From: Oscillospiraceae bacterium | GTDB taxonomy: Bacteria > Bacillota > Clostridia > Oscillospirales > Acutalibacteraceae | Assembly (NCBI GenBank): GCA_029218825.1 | Contig: JAQXSC010000114.1 | Location: forward strand, 1 to 37,958 | Reading direction: 5' to 3' | DNA: 37,958 nt | Notes under the pieces: generated by a model | Seen by the model: only the letters and a program-made list of their open reading frames with translations | The model's database searches: none | What the model was told of the DNA's origin: nothing | Translations under genes and position numbers: made by a program | In this document: positions 1 to 8,194 of the stretch, piece after piece | Layout: each line of letters opens with the position of its first letter | Numbering within the stretch: the first letter of the stretch is position 1

Positions 1-74
1 AAATGCTCCAGCACAGTTTTTCTGTCCTTTTTCAGTCCGATAATATTAACTGATTTCATTTTTACTTTTGCCAA
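1..74 (-). CDS. V-type ATP synthase subunit I, N-terminus (partial, runs off window)
   Basis: Minus-strand reading (TTG start) MAKVKMKSVNIIGLKKDRKTVLEH..., like the N-terminus of V-ATPase subunit I; directly downstream of the subunit H-like gene. Confidence 0.6.
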   Translation of the reverse strand, partial: MAKVKMKSVNIIGLKKDRKTVLEH

Positions 75-113
75 ATTTGTATCACCACACTTTAAATGAA
101 AATTGTGTACCTC

Positions 114-425
114 TTATGAAGTCAGTTTTTCTACTACCGCCTCAATTACCTTGCTGCGGTTTTTTTCTGCCGTTTTTGAAATTACGGCGCAACGATCCTT
201 AGCAGTCTTCATTGACTGTTCAAGTTCCTTTGCACCTTCCTTTTTAAGTTCCTCAAAGAGTTGCAAAGCCTCTGTCTGAGCCTGAGCTTTAGCGTTGTCA
301 ACAAGCTTTTTCGCCTCAGCATTTGCGTTTTCAACGTCCTGAGTAGCCTGAGCCTTAGCCTGAGCTTCTCGTGCTTTACATTCCTCTTCTGCTTCAAAAA
401 TGGCTTTCATCATATCCTTTGCCAT
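114..425 (-). CDS. V-type ATP synthase subunit H/G-like (Ala/Lys/Glu-rich coiled coil)
   Basis: 103 aa, MAKDMMKAIFEAEEECKAREAQAKAQA..., charged helix typical of the peripheral stalk subunit; adjacent to subunit I start. Confidence 0.55.
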   Translation of the reverse strand: MAKDMMKAIFEAEEECKAREAQAKAQATQDVENANAEAKKLVDNAKAQAQTEALQLFEELKKEGAKELEQSMKTAKDRCAVISKTAEKNRSKVIEAVVEKLTS

Positions 426-481
426 ATTTCAGCTCCTTTATTTACTTTTCATGTATCCTGCGTTTAATGATATACAATACT

Positions 482-510
482 CTTATACCATATTTTTCCC
501 GATAAATCAA
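482..510 (-). promoter_or_regulatory. Candidate sigma-A promoter for V-ATPase genes
   Basis: Minus strand TTGATT-N17-TATAAG about 57 nt upstream of the ATG at 425. Confidence 0.45.
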
Positions 511-630
511 CAGACAAAACATGTATTTTGTTGTATAAGGGAAAAAATATTACAGCTCACAGCCTTTGTTGAAAGAAAATATAAAAAATGCCTTTCACAT
601 AATTGTGGGGTGTTGTATTATAACAATTAT

Positions 631-657
631 AGCCTTTGACTTTTACGGTCAAAGGCT
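631..657 (-). terminator. Hairpin, possible terminator of the CRISPR array transcript
   Basis: AGCCTTTGAC-ttttacg-GTCAAAGGCT, 10-bp perfect stem between array and V-ATPase genes; no strong U-tract. Confidence 0.4.
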
Positions 658-727
658 GGTTATATATTATTGAGCTTTTTCAAAAAGCTTTTATGTACAA
701 TGCAACTTTATGTTTGTAAGGCATAAA

Positions 728-1422
728 GTATAAGTTTATCAATATTCATCAGAGAGCCAAAACTGTACCAGATGCGGATGTCGTAATTGTATCGTATAAG
801 TTTATCAATATTCATCAGAGAGCCAAAACACGGCGGCAGCAAGAATGACACACTATGTGTATAAGTTTATCAATATTCATCAGAGAGCCAAAACGGTAAC
901 ATACCGGCATATTTCTGCGCTTGTGTATAAGTTTATCAATATTCATCAGAGAGCCAAAACCACAGGGATTTCAGATACACATTGTCAATAGTATAAGTTT
1001 ATCAATATTCATCAGAGAGCCAAAACAGTTTGGGCTTTTGCCATTTGTGAAGTTGGGTATAAGTTTATCAATATTCATCAGAGAGCCAAAACACGTAACA
1101 CCGTTAGCCTTTTTCATCTCAAGTATAAGTTTATCAATATTCATCAGAGAGCCAAAACTCCTTTGGTGTGTTGTCCTCTGCGTTCATAGTATAAGTTTAT
1201 CAATATTCATCAGAGAGCCAAAACCTACTCCAAGTAACATATTTACAATTAACTGTATAAGTTTATCAATATTCATCAGAGAGCCAAAACGCAATAATAT
1301 TCGGAGCATTCTAGTATATTGTATAAGTTTATCAATATTCATCAGAGAGCCAAAACCTTGCAGGATGTTGCTGAACGATCCAGACCGTATAAGTTTATCA
1401 ATATTCATCAGAGAGCCAAAAC
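728..1422 (-). CRISPR. Type II CRISPR array: 11 identical 36-nt repeats, 10 spacers (29-30 nt)
   Basis: Plus-strand repeat GTATAAGTTTATCAATATTCATCAGAGAGCCAAAAC at 728, 794, 859, 925, 991, 1057, 1123, 1189, 1255, 1321, 1387. The minus-strand form GTTTTGGCTCTCTGATGAATATTGATAAACTTATAC is the crRNA sense, shown by pairing with the tracrRNA. Confidence 0.98.
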
Positions 1423-1473
1423 CGCTACATATTGTTATATTGCAGTGATTTTGGCATTTTCAACACAAATTTA

Positions 1474-1758
1474 TTATAATTCGATAATATCTCTTTTGTC
1501 AAGATAGTTTTCTTCTGCATATTTATCTCCCAATAGAATTTCCATAGAATCGTATTGCCTGTCTGTAATTGTCAGCATCCTGATTGAGCCTTTCGGTGGA
1601 AGTATCCCTTTTATGTATTTGGCATACTTTTTTGCATCATCATTGTTTCTTGTTGTTCTTGCATACACAGAGAATTGAACCATAGAAAATCCCAAATTAA
1701 TCAGATTTTTCCGGAATTTCGAGTACTGCTTTCTCTCGTCCTTGGTTGATGTTGGCAC
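1474..1758 (-). pseudogene. cas2: Cas2, 5'-truncated (lacks N-terminal beta1 strand/catalytic Asp region)
   Basis: Begins GTG CCA ACA TCA..., (V)PTSTKDERKQYSKFRKNLINLGFSMVQFSVYARTT...; matches Cas2 after the usual M..L(V/M).FDLP.. N-terminus, which is absent. Confidence 0.85.
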
Positions 1759-1936
1759 CGGCTTGCGTAAGTGTAGTAATTACACTTACGCTAAGCATTG
1801 CAGATCGGTTCTCTATTACAAGAGAGTATATATCATCAACAGGGACTCGGTTTTCACCTTTACTCGATGTTACTACTAACCAATTATTTTTGATATTTAG
1901 CTTTTCTCTGGCAGTAACGATAACGGTTCTCCATGT
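1697..1936 (-). pseudogene. cas1: Cas1 N-terminal remnant
   Basis: Minus strand frame reads TWRTVIVTAREKLNIKNNWLVVTSSKGENRVPVDDIYSLVIENRSAMLSVSVITTLTQAGAN then enters out-of-frame cas2 sequence and stops at TAA 1697-1699. Typical Cas1 N-terminal domain; no start codon in frame; not in the supplied ORF track. Confidence 0.85.
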
Positions 1937-4900
1937 TTCGTAATTTCCCCACCTTTTTTACCAAGAATATCTACACTAATCTTCTTGATTGAAGCCTTTT
2001 GGCCAATTTTGATTGTTTCGTCTTTTCCTTTCGCATTCTTTCTATTATTATATCTTGTGAAATATAATGAATTTTGATTGATATTATTAGCAGAAAGATA
2101 ATAGCCTCTGCGCACATCATTGGTTCTTGTTATCTCTAAATAATCTCCATAAAACAAATACATAATATGTTTACCATAATCCTCAGGATATTGATATGTA
2201 GGCTTCAAGTACAATTTCTTATCTTTGTGAACAATATGATTTCGCTTTATACCCTGTAGGTTAATTAAGGTTTTTGTGGATTTACCTGATGATTTATTCT
2301 CTATGCTTTTTAGTGTTTCATACACCTCTACACAGTAGTACTTGTTATCAACCAGAGCAGAATGGTTATTTTCTCCAATGGCCTTTATTGACAGTGGATC
2401 TGTTACAGATTTTGCTTTTGCAACATTATCATCTGTTATTGCTCCGCTATACTTTCTTTTTGGCTTAATGGACACAATCGGCATCTCAATGGAATTTGCA
2501 AATGCTAAATCATCGTAGTAAAACTTGCGCAAGTCTGCTCTAAACATTTCTTCTATCTCTTCCTCTGATTTATCCTGACATTCGTTGATAAAATGTTTCA
2601 TCAGTTCTTGGTCACGCACTCTACATTCAACCTCAAGCCTTAAATTTTTAATTAGCGATGGAGTTTCCTTTAGATATTCTAACATTGGGCGGGATACTTT
2701 TGGAGATATGCCATAAAACTTCATAAGTGTATCTACGCACCGATTTAGACTTCTTTCGTATTCCTCTGTCCTGACCTTTCCGGCACCATAATAAATATCC
2801 CTAAGCTTTCGATTTTCAGCAGTAATTACAACCATTGCCGGAGTGCAATTTGCTATTACTATTGCATCTACTGCATGGTCAAAGTATGTTATATCCTTTA
2901 ACTTTGATTTGTCCGGCTCACCCCATGTTTCTTTATTCAACCATTGGCGTCTAAGCATAGATGTAATAGCACCCTTTACGGCATACACTTCAGGTCGTCT
3001 TTCGTCCGACTTTTCTCTGCTGAATTTTAGATTATCCGTGAAATACTTAACTAAGAATTTAGATATGTAGCGTGTATCGTTCAAATTACGAGTTTTCCAA
3101 TTGGTTAACAGTTTTTCAGCCTCTTCACTCTTTAATGTTTCAAGCATCAAATAGGCATACTTTGTTTTGTTTATGACCTTATCTTTCATCAGTTTGTTAA
3201 CATTTTTTATGTAATTAGTTCTTTTCTCTCCTTCTAAGTACATTAACGGAACCCGATTACCCTTATTTTGATTTTCTTCTGCAATAACCAATGCCTTATT
3301 ATTTAGCGTATCATCCAAAATAAGTGAAAACGGAACAATGTGGTCAATTTCATAGGTCTTATTCTCGTTTTTGATTGCCTCTTCCTTTTTAGAAATATCC
3401 TTTCCGGAGTACAGGCACTTCCAGCCCTGCGTTTCTCCCAATATATACCTGTCTATATAACCCGGCTTAACTTCACTTTCCTCAATCTTAAGCAATTCAG
3501 AAATTGCCTTTATGGCATTTTCTCTTTTTTTCCTGTTATCCTGTTGACCTTTTTTGATTTTATTTCGTTTTTTGGAACTTGTGTTCAAATCCTTGCTTAC
3601 CTCAATATTCAAGGCATTAGGTACTCCATACCTATCAACAATAGCATTTACTACTTTTCTGGCTTCGTTTATGGCACGGAACACTACGGGATTTTTAGCA
3701 TATTCGCTATTTGCATCAAAAGGAGGAAGTTTTTCGTACTTTATACCGTTTGTAGCAGAAAACTTGTCTTTTAATACTTCCGCTTCAAACTCTCCGGATA
3801 ACTTACCGTTTATAAAAGCATTAATGGTATCAATCATAAACTCATTGCTGGCTTTTGCAGTTCCTGAAAACTGTTGTCTTGCAAGTTTATTAATTAAACT
3901 ATCATTATCTGAAATTTCGGGTATTTTCTTTAGTGAATTAATCCTTCTGCTTGGAGTGATATCCTTTGATAACGTCTCTCCAATTCTATTTAGAAGGCTG
4001 TTAATATCAAGATAGTTTTCGCTGATTAATTTCTTCCAATCAAAGCCATTGTCTTCAAATATTGGCTTAACAACCTTTATATACTTAAAGCAATCCGCTA
4101 CATTTTTTCCGTCATCATTGCTTGAAGTAATGATTTCAAAATCTAAGTCCTTGGCTATTGAATTGATTTCTTTTTTTGATATTGAACCGTTTATCAGTGC
4201 AGTATCTATTATTTTATCCATTAACACATTCGGAACCTTAATAACCTCACCTGTTTGTGAGTTTACATATCTGAATTGTGATAACTTATTGACTAAAGCA
4301 AATAAATCTCCTATAACGGAAAATCTAAATCCTCTCGGCTTGTCCGGATAGAACTGACAGTTACCTATTGAATCATAAAATCCTTTATATGGTCTGAAAT
4401 TATCATTTACATCTCCGGGGCCGTCCTCAAAATCTCTTCTGCTGAAAATAATATTCCAAATATCTTCAATGGCTTTTTGAGTTAAGCAAGGATAGTATTC
4501 AGCTTGCTTATTAAGAATATCATATACTTCTTTCTCATACATTTTTGTAGGAAAGAGAATACTAATATTATCCTTACTATTTCTGTACTTTTTTCTATTT
4601 GTAGTTTCATCTCTAAAATAAGGGTCTTTAATTATCGCCTCTGCAATAGAACGATAATTTCCTTTTTCTATTATGTCGGCGGTGGATTTCATTGCAAGCT
4701 GATTTTTACCTTCATCGCTCTTTTTATCATCCTTAGGCACCTCATAGAACGGTTTATATCCCCTGTGTTTTGCGATATGCATTAAACAAGCAGATAATTC
4801 CTCAGGGGTAATCTTCTCATCAAGAGCCTTTGCTCTTAACTCAATAACATCATGAGAATTATCCTTAAAGAACTCAGCAATTTGAGCCTTTGTGGTTAGT

Positions 4901-5145
4901 CCTATTTCCTGAATATAATTTTTCAGTCGTTCTCTTCTATGGACTCTTCGTCTTTGATTACGGCGTGTTCCACGATATTCTCTTCTCTGTTGTGCATAGC
5001 TTTTTCTGCTTTTTTCATCTCCACTTTCACTGGAATCAAATATTCGTACGCCAAAATCCTCAATGCGTTTGCAGTTTTCTTCGTTTCGGATAACCGCCCA
5101 GCCTACTGACCCGATTCCAACATCCAATCCAATAATATATTTCAA
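1897..5145 (-). CDS. cas9: CRISPR-associated endonuclease Cas9 (type II-C-like, 1082 aa)
   Basis: RuvC-I YIIGLDVGIGSVGWAV, Arg-rich bridge helix, RuvC-II ALNIEVSKDLN, HNH YEIDHIVPFSLILDDTLNNKALV, RuvC-III YFDHAVDAIVIA; TTG start. Confidence 0.97.
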   Translation of the reverse strand: MKYIIGLDVGIGSVGWAVIRNEENCKRIEDFGVRIFDSSESGDEKSRKSYAQQRREYRGTRRNQRRRVHRRERLKNYIQEIGLTTKAQIAEFFKDNSHDVIELRAKALDEKITPEELSACLMHIAKHRGYKPFYEVPKDDKKSDEGKNQLAMKSTADIIEKGNYRSIAEAIIKDPYFRDETTNRKKYRNSKDNISILFPTKMYEKEVYDILNKQAEYYPCLTQKAIEDIWNIIFSRRDFEDGPGDVNDNFRPYKGFYDSIGNCQFYPDKPRGFRFSVIGDLFALVNKLSQFRYVNSQTGEVIKVPNVLMDKIIDTALINGSISKKEINSIAKDLDFEIITSSNDDGKNVADCFKYIKVVKPIFEDNGFDWKKLISENYLDINSLLNRIGETLSKDITPSRRINSLKKIPEISDNDSLINKLARQQFSGTAKASNEFMIDTINAFINGKLSGEFEAEVLKDKFSATNGIKYEKLPPFDANSEYAKNPVVFRAINEARKVVNAIVDRYGVPNALNIEVSKDLNTSSKKRNKIKKGQQDNRKKRENAIKAISELLKIEESEVKPGYIDRYILGETQGWKCLYSGKDISKKEEAIKNENKTYEIDHIVPFSLILDDTLNNKALVIAEENQNKGNRVPLMYLEGEKRTNYIKNVNKLMKDKVINKTKYAYLMLETLKSEEAEKLLTNWKTRNLNDTRYISKFLVKYFTDNLKFSREKSDERRPEVYAVKGAITSMLRRQWLNKETWGEPDKSKLKDITYFDHAVDAIVIANCTPAMVVITAENRKLRDIYYGAGKVRTEEYERSLNRCVDTLMKFYGISPKVSRPMLEYLKETPSLIKNLRLEVECRVRDQELMKHFINECQDKSEEEIEEMFRADLRKFYYDDLAFANSIEMPIVSIKPKRKYSGAITDDNVAKAKSVTDPLSIKAIGENNHSALVDNKYYCVEVYETLKSIENKSSGKSTKTLINLQGIKRNHIVHKDKKLYLKPTYQYPEDYGKHIMYLFYGDYLEITRTNDVRRGYYLSANNINQNSLYFTRYNNRKNAKGKDETIKIGQKASIKKISVDILGKKGGEITKHGEPLSLLPEKS

Positions 5146-5164
5146 AAAACATCATTCCTTTCTA

Positions 5165-5193
5165 TTGACAAAGTAATTAATATGTAATATAAT
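5165..5193 (+). promoter_or_regulatory. Consensus sigma-A promoter for tracrRNA
   Basis: TTGACA (5165-5170), 17-bp spacer, TATAAT (5188-5193); expected start near 5200. Confidence 0.85.
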
Positions 5194-5227
5194 CCAAGTA
5201 AAGAACTTAGGAATTTGGTGCGTATGC

Positions 5228-5284
5228 GTATAAGTTTATCAATATTCATCAACACAATTATAAGTTTATCAATATTCATCAGAG
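5228..5284 (+). repeat. Tandem partial CRISPR repeats / doubled anti-repeat (30-nt period)
   Basis: 5228-5251 GTATAAGTTTATCAATATTCATCA (repeat nt 1-24) and 5259-5284 TATAAGTTTATCAATATTCATCAGAG (repeat nt 2-27), same orientation. Confidence 0.95.
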
Positions 5285-5340
5285 TTCTAAGATAAGGCAA
5301 TATGCCGTAGGGTAGTGGAAACCCAATTACACCACACTTT

Positions 5341-5373
5341 AAGAGATATCCTTGTGATGTCTCTTATTTTTTT
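5341..5373 (+). terminator. Rho-independent terminator of tracrRNA
   Basis: AAGAGATATC-cttgt-GATGTCTCTT followed by ATTTTTTT. Confidence 0.85.
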
Positions 5374-5546
5374 GATTATATTGATAACATTACAATCAGA
5401 TAAATACTTATATCACTCACTAAACAAAATTACTGCTTTTGCAGTCTTCTGCATATTTTTAAGTATTATAGCATTTTAAACTAAATTTAGCAATAATTTA
5501 TTATAATTTTATATATGTTAACAGTTTTGTGAACAAGCTTTACTTT

Positions 5547-6359
5547 TTATTCTATATAAAACTTGCCTCTTTTGCGAAAGGCCATTGCGGTATTTAGAAG
5601 CTCGTTACGGCAAATAGCGGCAAAGTAACCTGACTGATTATACATTTCCCGGTAATCCTTAATAACTGTATCAAGTATATCTCTTAATTGGAGCATAACG
5701 GCTACCTGGTGCTTGCAGAAATAATTGCAAAAGCAGTCACAGGTCAGGCTGCTGATTTCGCCGTCACTGTAAACAAAATCCACCTGATACGCTTCTGTGC
5801 CAAGGACAACAGCGTTGCCCTTCTCCCCGTCAAGAGAAAGATACGCCACCCTGTTTTGCATATAATAATCATATCCCCGTTCCTTGATTTCACCGCTTGC
5901 AGGAAGAGCGTCAATATCAAAAAGGGAATATTTGCAGTTATCATCTGAGCTGATTATTTCCTCCTCCGGATTAGCGGGTGCTTTATACCAACCTAAAATT
6001 TTGCTAAAGGGGATAACACTTCTGTCAAAAGTCACAAAATGATAGTCGGCTAAGTACAAATTGCCCTTTACATTTGTATCGGCAACAGCAACAACCTTTT
6101 TATAATCGGAGAGTTTAATTTTAAAACTGTAGTTTACTTCCACAACTACTCCTCGAACTCCCTCAAATTTTCCCTCTACAAAAACAATGTCCCCATTATT
6201 CAAGTCAAACTTGTCGTTATAATATGATAGTGTGCGGTTTTTGGAGTAAAACCTAACGCTGACAATAGATTTTCTTGGAGTTATATCAGGTGTGTTTACC
6301 TTTTTTGTAACTGTTTCATTTTTATAATCGTTATCTTTAAATCCTATTTTGCAACTCAT
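5547..6359 (-). CDS. SWIM zinc finger-containing protein
   Basis: CDCFCNYFCKHQVAVMLQL matches CxCx(n)CxH SWIM motif; start MSCKIGFKD at 6359 preceded by AAAGGAGCG. Confidence 0.75.
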   Translation of the reverse strand: MSCKIGFKDNDYKNETVTKKVNTPDITPRKSIVSVRFYSKNRTLSYYNDKFDLNNGDIVFVEGKFEGVRGVVVEVNYSFKIKLSDYKKVVAVADTNVKGNLYLADYHFVTFDRSVIPFSKILGWYKAPANPEEEIISSDDNCKYSLFDIDALPASGEIKERGYDYYMQNRVAYLSLDGEKGNAVVLGTEAYQVDFVYSDGEISSLTCDCFCNYFCKHQVAVMLQLRDILDTVIKDYREMYNQSGYFAAICRNELLNTAMAFRKRGKFYIE

Positions 6360-6519
6360 AATGACGCTCCTTTTCAAATTTTGGTAGTATTTTATATCCT
6401 GTGATACAATTATACCAAAACAACTGTACCATAAGCAGTACTGTGATGTTTGCATTTCTAAAACAAATTTAGCATTTTGACAATTTGATTTTATATTCTA
6501 TAAATATTTTACAGTTAAA

Positions 6520-6555
6520 ATGGGCTGTGGCAGATTTTCATCTGCCACAGCCCAT
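6520..6555. terminator. Strong bidirectional hairpin
   Basis: ATGGGCTGTGGCAGA-ttttca-TCTGCCACAGCCCAT. Confidence 0.75.
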
Positions 6556-6585
6556 CTATTGTTTATTTTTGCCTGTTATTCAGTT

Positions 6586-7470
6586 TTACAAATACTCTGC
6601 ATTACCACGTTCCTGATACTTTTCCGAGTTTATCTCATTGGATATGCTTTGTTCAGTTTCTGTATCAGTTCCTGCTCCGTCTTGGAATTGTTTAGTATAT
6701 CCGTAATATTTATTAGGATACAATAATATCTCTCTTTCCCCTGAGTCTTTGCGTCCCTTATAATATTTAAAATCTGTTGACTTGTAGTTTCTAACATTTT
6801 TATTTCCGAGTACGCTTTCAAAAAGTTCGCAGCAGTTAATAAATTGATATTTTCCTTGTTTGTATTCGTCATACTCATTTAAAATTATCTCCTTATAAAC
6901 ATTAGCTTCAGTTTCGTTGTATGCATTGATTACAAATACACTATGTACTATCGGCTCATCAAACGTGCCGCCAATTAGGATTATCTTATTATTTACCTCT
7001 ACAATTCTTGAACCGTCACCTAAAACATTGTCTGTTTTTTTGACGTACTTTTGGGTTTAACTCATTAATTTTTTCGTTGAGCAACACCCTATCTTCTTTG
7101 GTAAATAGCTCATTAGCCCATCCACGTTTATTATACACTCTCAGTTCATTTTCATCAATAGTTGAAAGGTCAATATTTTTTATAGGGATTATTTTCGGCG
7201 TTATTTTCACTTTTCTCCATAGAGTTATTATTGACAGATATACCGTTTTGTGGTATGTTTGTAGCAGAGGGCGAAACTCCCTGGTGAGCTAAATTATTAT
7301 ATTTAGCAGGGGATTGTATTTTGCCCTTTTACTTTTTGTTGACATTATCGTCAATCTTGCGTATAATAGTGTTGGAACTCAAGTTGTTAAGTTGGCTGGG
7401 TAATTGGTACCCTGACTTCTTAAATATACTTTGGGTTCTTTTTTCTATATACTGATATACTTGTAAATAA
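6586..7470 (-). pseudogene. Degraded C-terminal part of a large (possibly phage/integrative-element) protein with multiple frame disruptions
   Basis: Collinear fragments in different frames: ...YIEKRTQSIFKKSGYQLPSQLNNLSSN..., ...LAHQGVSPSATNIPQNGISVNNNSMEKSENNAENNPYK, ...NIDLSTIDENELRVYNKRGWANELFTKEDRVLLNEKINELNPK, then KKTDNVLGDGSRIVEVNNKIILIGGTFDEPIVHSVFVINAYNETEANVYKEIIL...NAEYL*. Confidence 0.65.
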
Positions 7471-7488
7471 AACATATTACAGCAAAAT

Positions 7489-7519
7489 GGGCTGTGGCAA
7501 ACTATAATTGCCACAGCCC
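7489..7519. terminator. Hairpin terminator downstream of rpe
   Basis: GGGCTGTGGCA-aactataat-TGCCACAGCCC; same stem as 6520-6555. Confidence 0.75.
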
Positions 7520-7532
7520 TAACTTATTTAAA

Positions 7533-8183
7533 TTATTCACAAGCCTTTTTCATTTCCTCTATGGCTTTCTTGGGGTCGGGTGCTTTGAAAACGGAAGTTC
7601 CTGCTACTGCAACGTCAACTCCTGCGTCTGCACAATCCTTGATGTTGTTTAGTCCGATTCCGCCGTCAGCCTCGATGATAACATTCAAACCACATTTGGT
7701 AATTTCCTCTTTAATAGTTCTTACCTTTGGAAGCATATCCGCCATAAAACTTTGTCCCCCAAAACCCGGCTCAACAGTCATAACAAGCACCATTGAAATT
7801 TTGTCAAGGTATGGGAACACAGCCTCAGCCGGAGTATTCGGCTTGATAACCAAACCTGCCTTTACCCCACGGCTTGTAATTTTATCGATAGTCTTATTAA
7901 TATCGCTGTCACATTCAACGTGAAATGTGATTATATCCGCACCGGCGTCACAAAAATCATCGGCATATTTCAGTGGGTCACTAATCATCAGATGAACGTC
8001 AAAGACCTTTTCCGAAAAGCCTCTTACATACTTCATAATCGGTGCGCCAAAGGTTATATTAGGGACAAAATGACCGTCCATAACGTCCAGGTGCATATAG
8101 TCTGCACCGGCTAAATCCATTCTCTGAATTTCTTTTCCGAATTGTGAAAAATCACAGGATAATAATGATGGAGCAATTAACAT
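7533..8183 (-). CDS. rpe: Ribulose-phosphate 3-epimerase
   Basis: MLIAPSLLSCDFSQFGKEI...ADYMHLDVMDGHFVPNITFG...VMTVEPGFGGQSFM...EADGGI. Confidence 0.97.
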   Translation of the reverse strand: MLIAPSLLSCDFSQFGKEIQRMDLAGADYMHLDVMDGHFVPNITFGAPIMKYVRGFSEKVFDVHLMISDPLKYADDFCDAGADIITFHVECDSDINKTIDKITSRGVKAGLVIKPNTPAEAVFPYLDKISMVLVMTVEPGFGGQSFMADMLPKVRTIKEEITKCGLNVIIEADGGIGLNNIKDCADAGVDVAVAGTSVFKAPDPKKAIEEMKKACE

Positions 8184-8194
8184 ATTTTAACCTC

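Larger units (their letters stand above)
5200..5373 (+). ncRNA. tracrRNA (long form; 5' end approximate)
   Basis: Anti-repeat TATAAGTTTATCAATATTCATCAGAG (5259-5284) is fully complementary to the crRNA repeat; the lower stem CTAAGAT pairs with GTTTTGG after a 2x2 internal loop; hairpin GGCAATATGCC; ends in a terminator. Confidence 0.9.

Noticed and set aside
400-639. Plus-strand ORFs 261-467 and 400-639
   Set aside because: Antisense to V-ATPase gene and intergenic; no SD or recognisable protein features
728-1422. Promoter within each CRISPR repeat (as in some II-C systems)
   Set aside because: Terminal TTATAC could be a -10 but no consistent -35 at proper spacing was found
921-1448. ORF track proteins at 921-1448 (+), 1184-1408 (-), 1319-1507 (+)
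   Set aside because: Translation through CRISPR repeats (repeated ISLSIFIREPK / SLMNIDKLI); not genes
2274-5093. Multiple plus-strand ORFs inside cas9
   Set aside because: Antisense shadow ORFs of a clear Cas9 coding sequence
5200-5230. Possible tracr-L-like natural single guide (leader CTTAG pairing with CTAAG before the nexus)
   Set aside because: Pairing is only about 5 bp and the predicted TSS leaves too few nt for a targeting segment; not supportable from sequence alone
86-5343. Shared 13-mer CACCACACTTTAA near 86-98 and 5331-5343
   Set aside because: A 13-nt match is expected by chance in a window this size
6630-6878. 82-aa ORF MSMTNTNKENINLL...
   Set aside because: Out of frame with the better-supported degraded protein frame (…VYKEIILNEYDEYKQGKYQFINCCELFES...), so probably spurious
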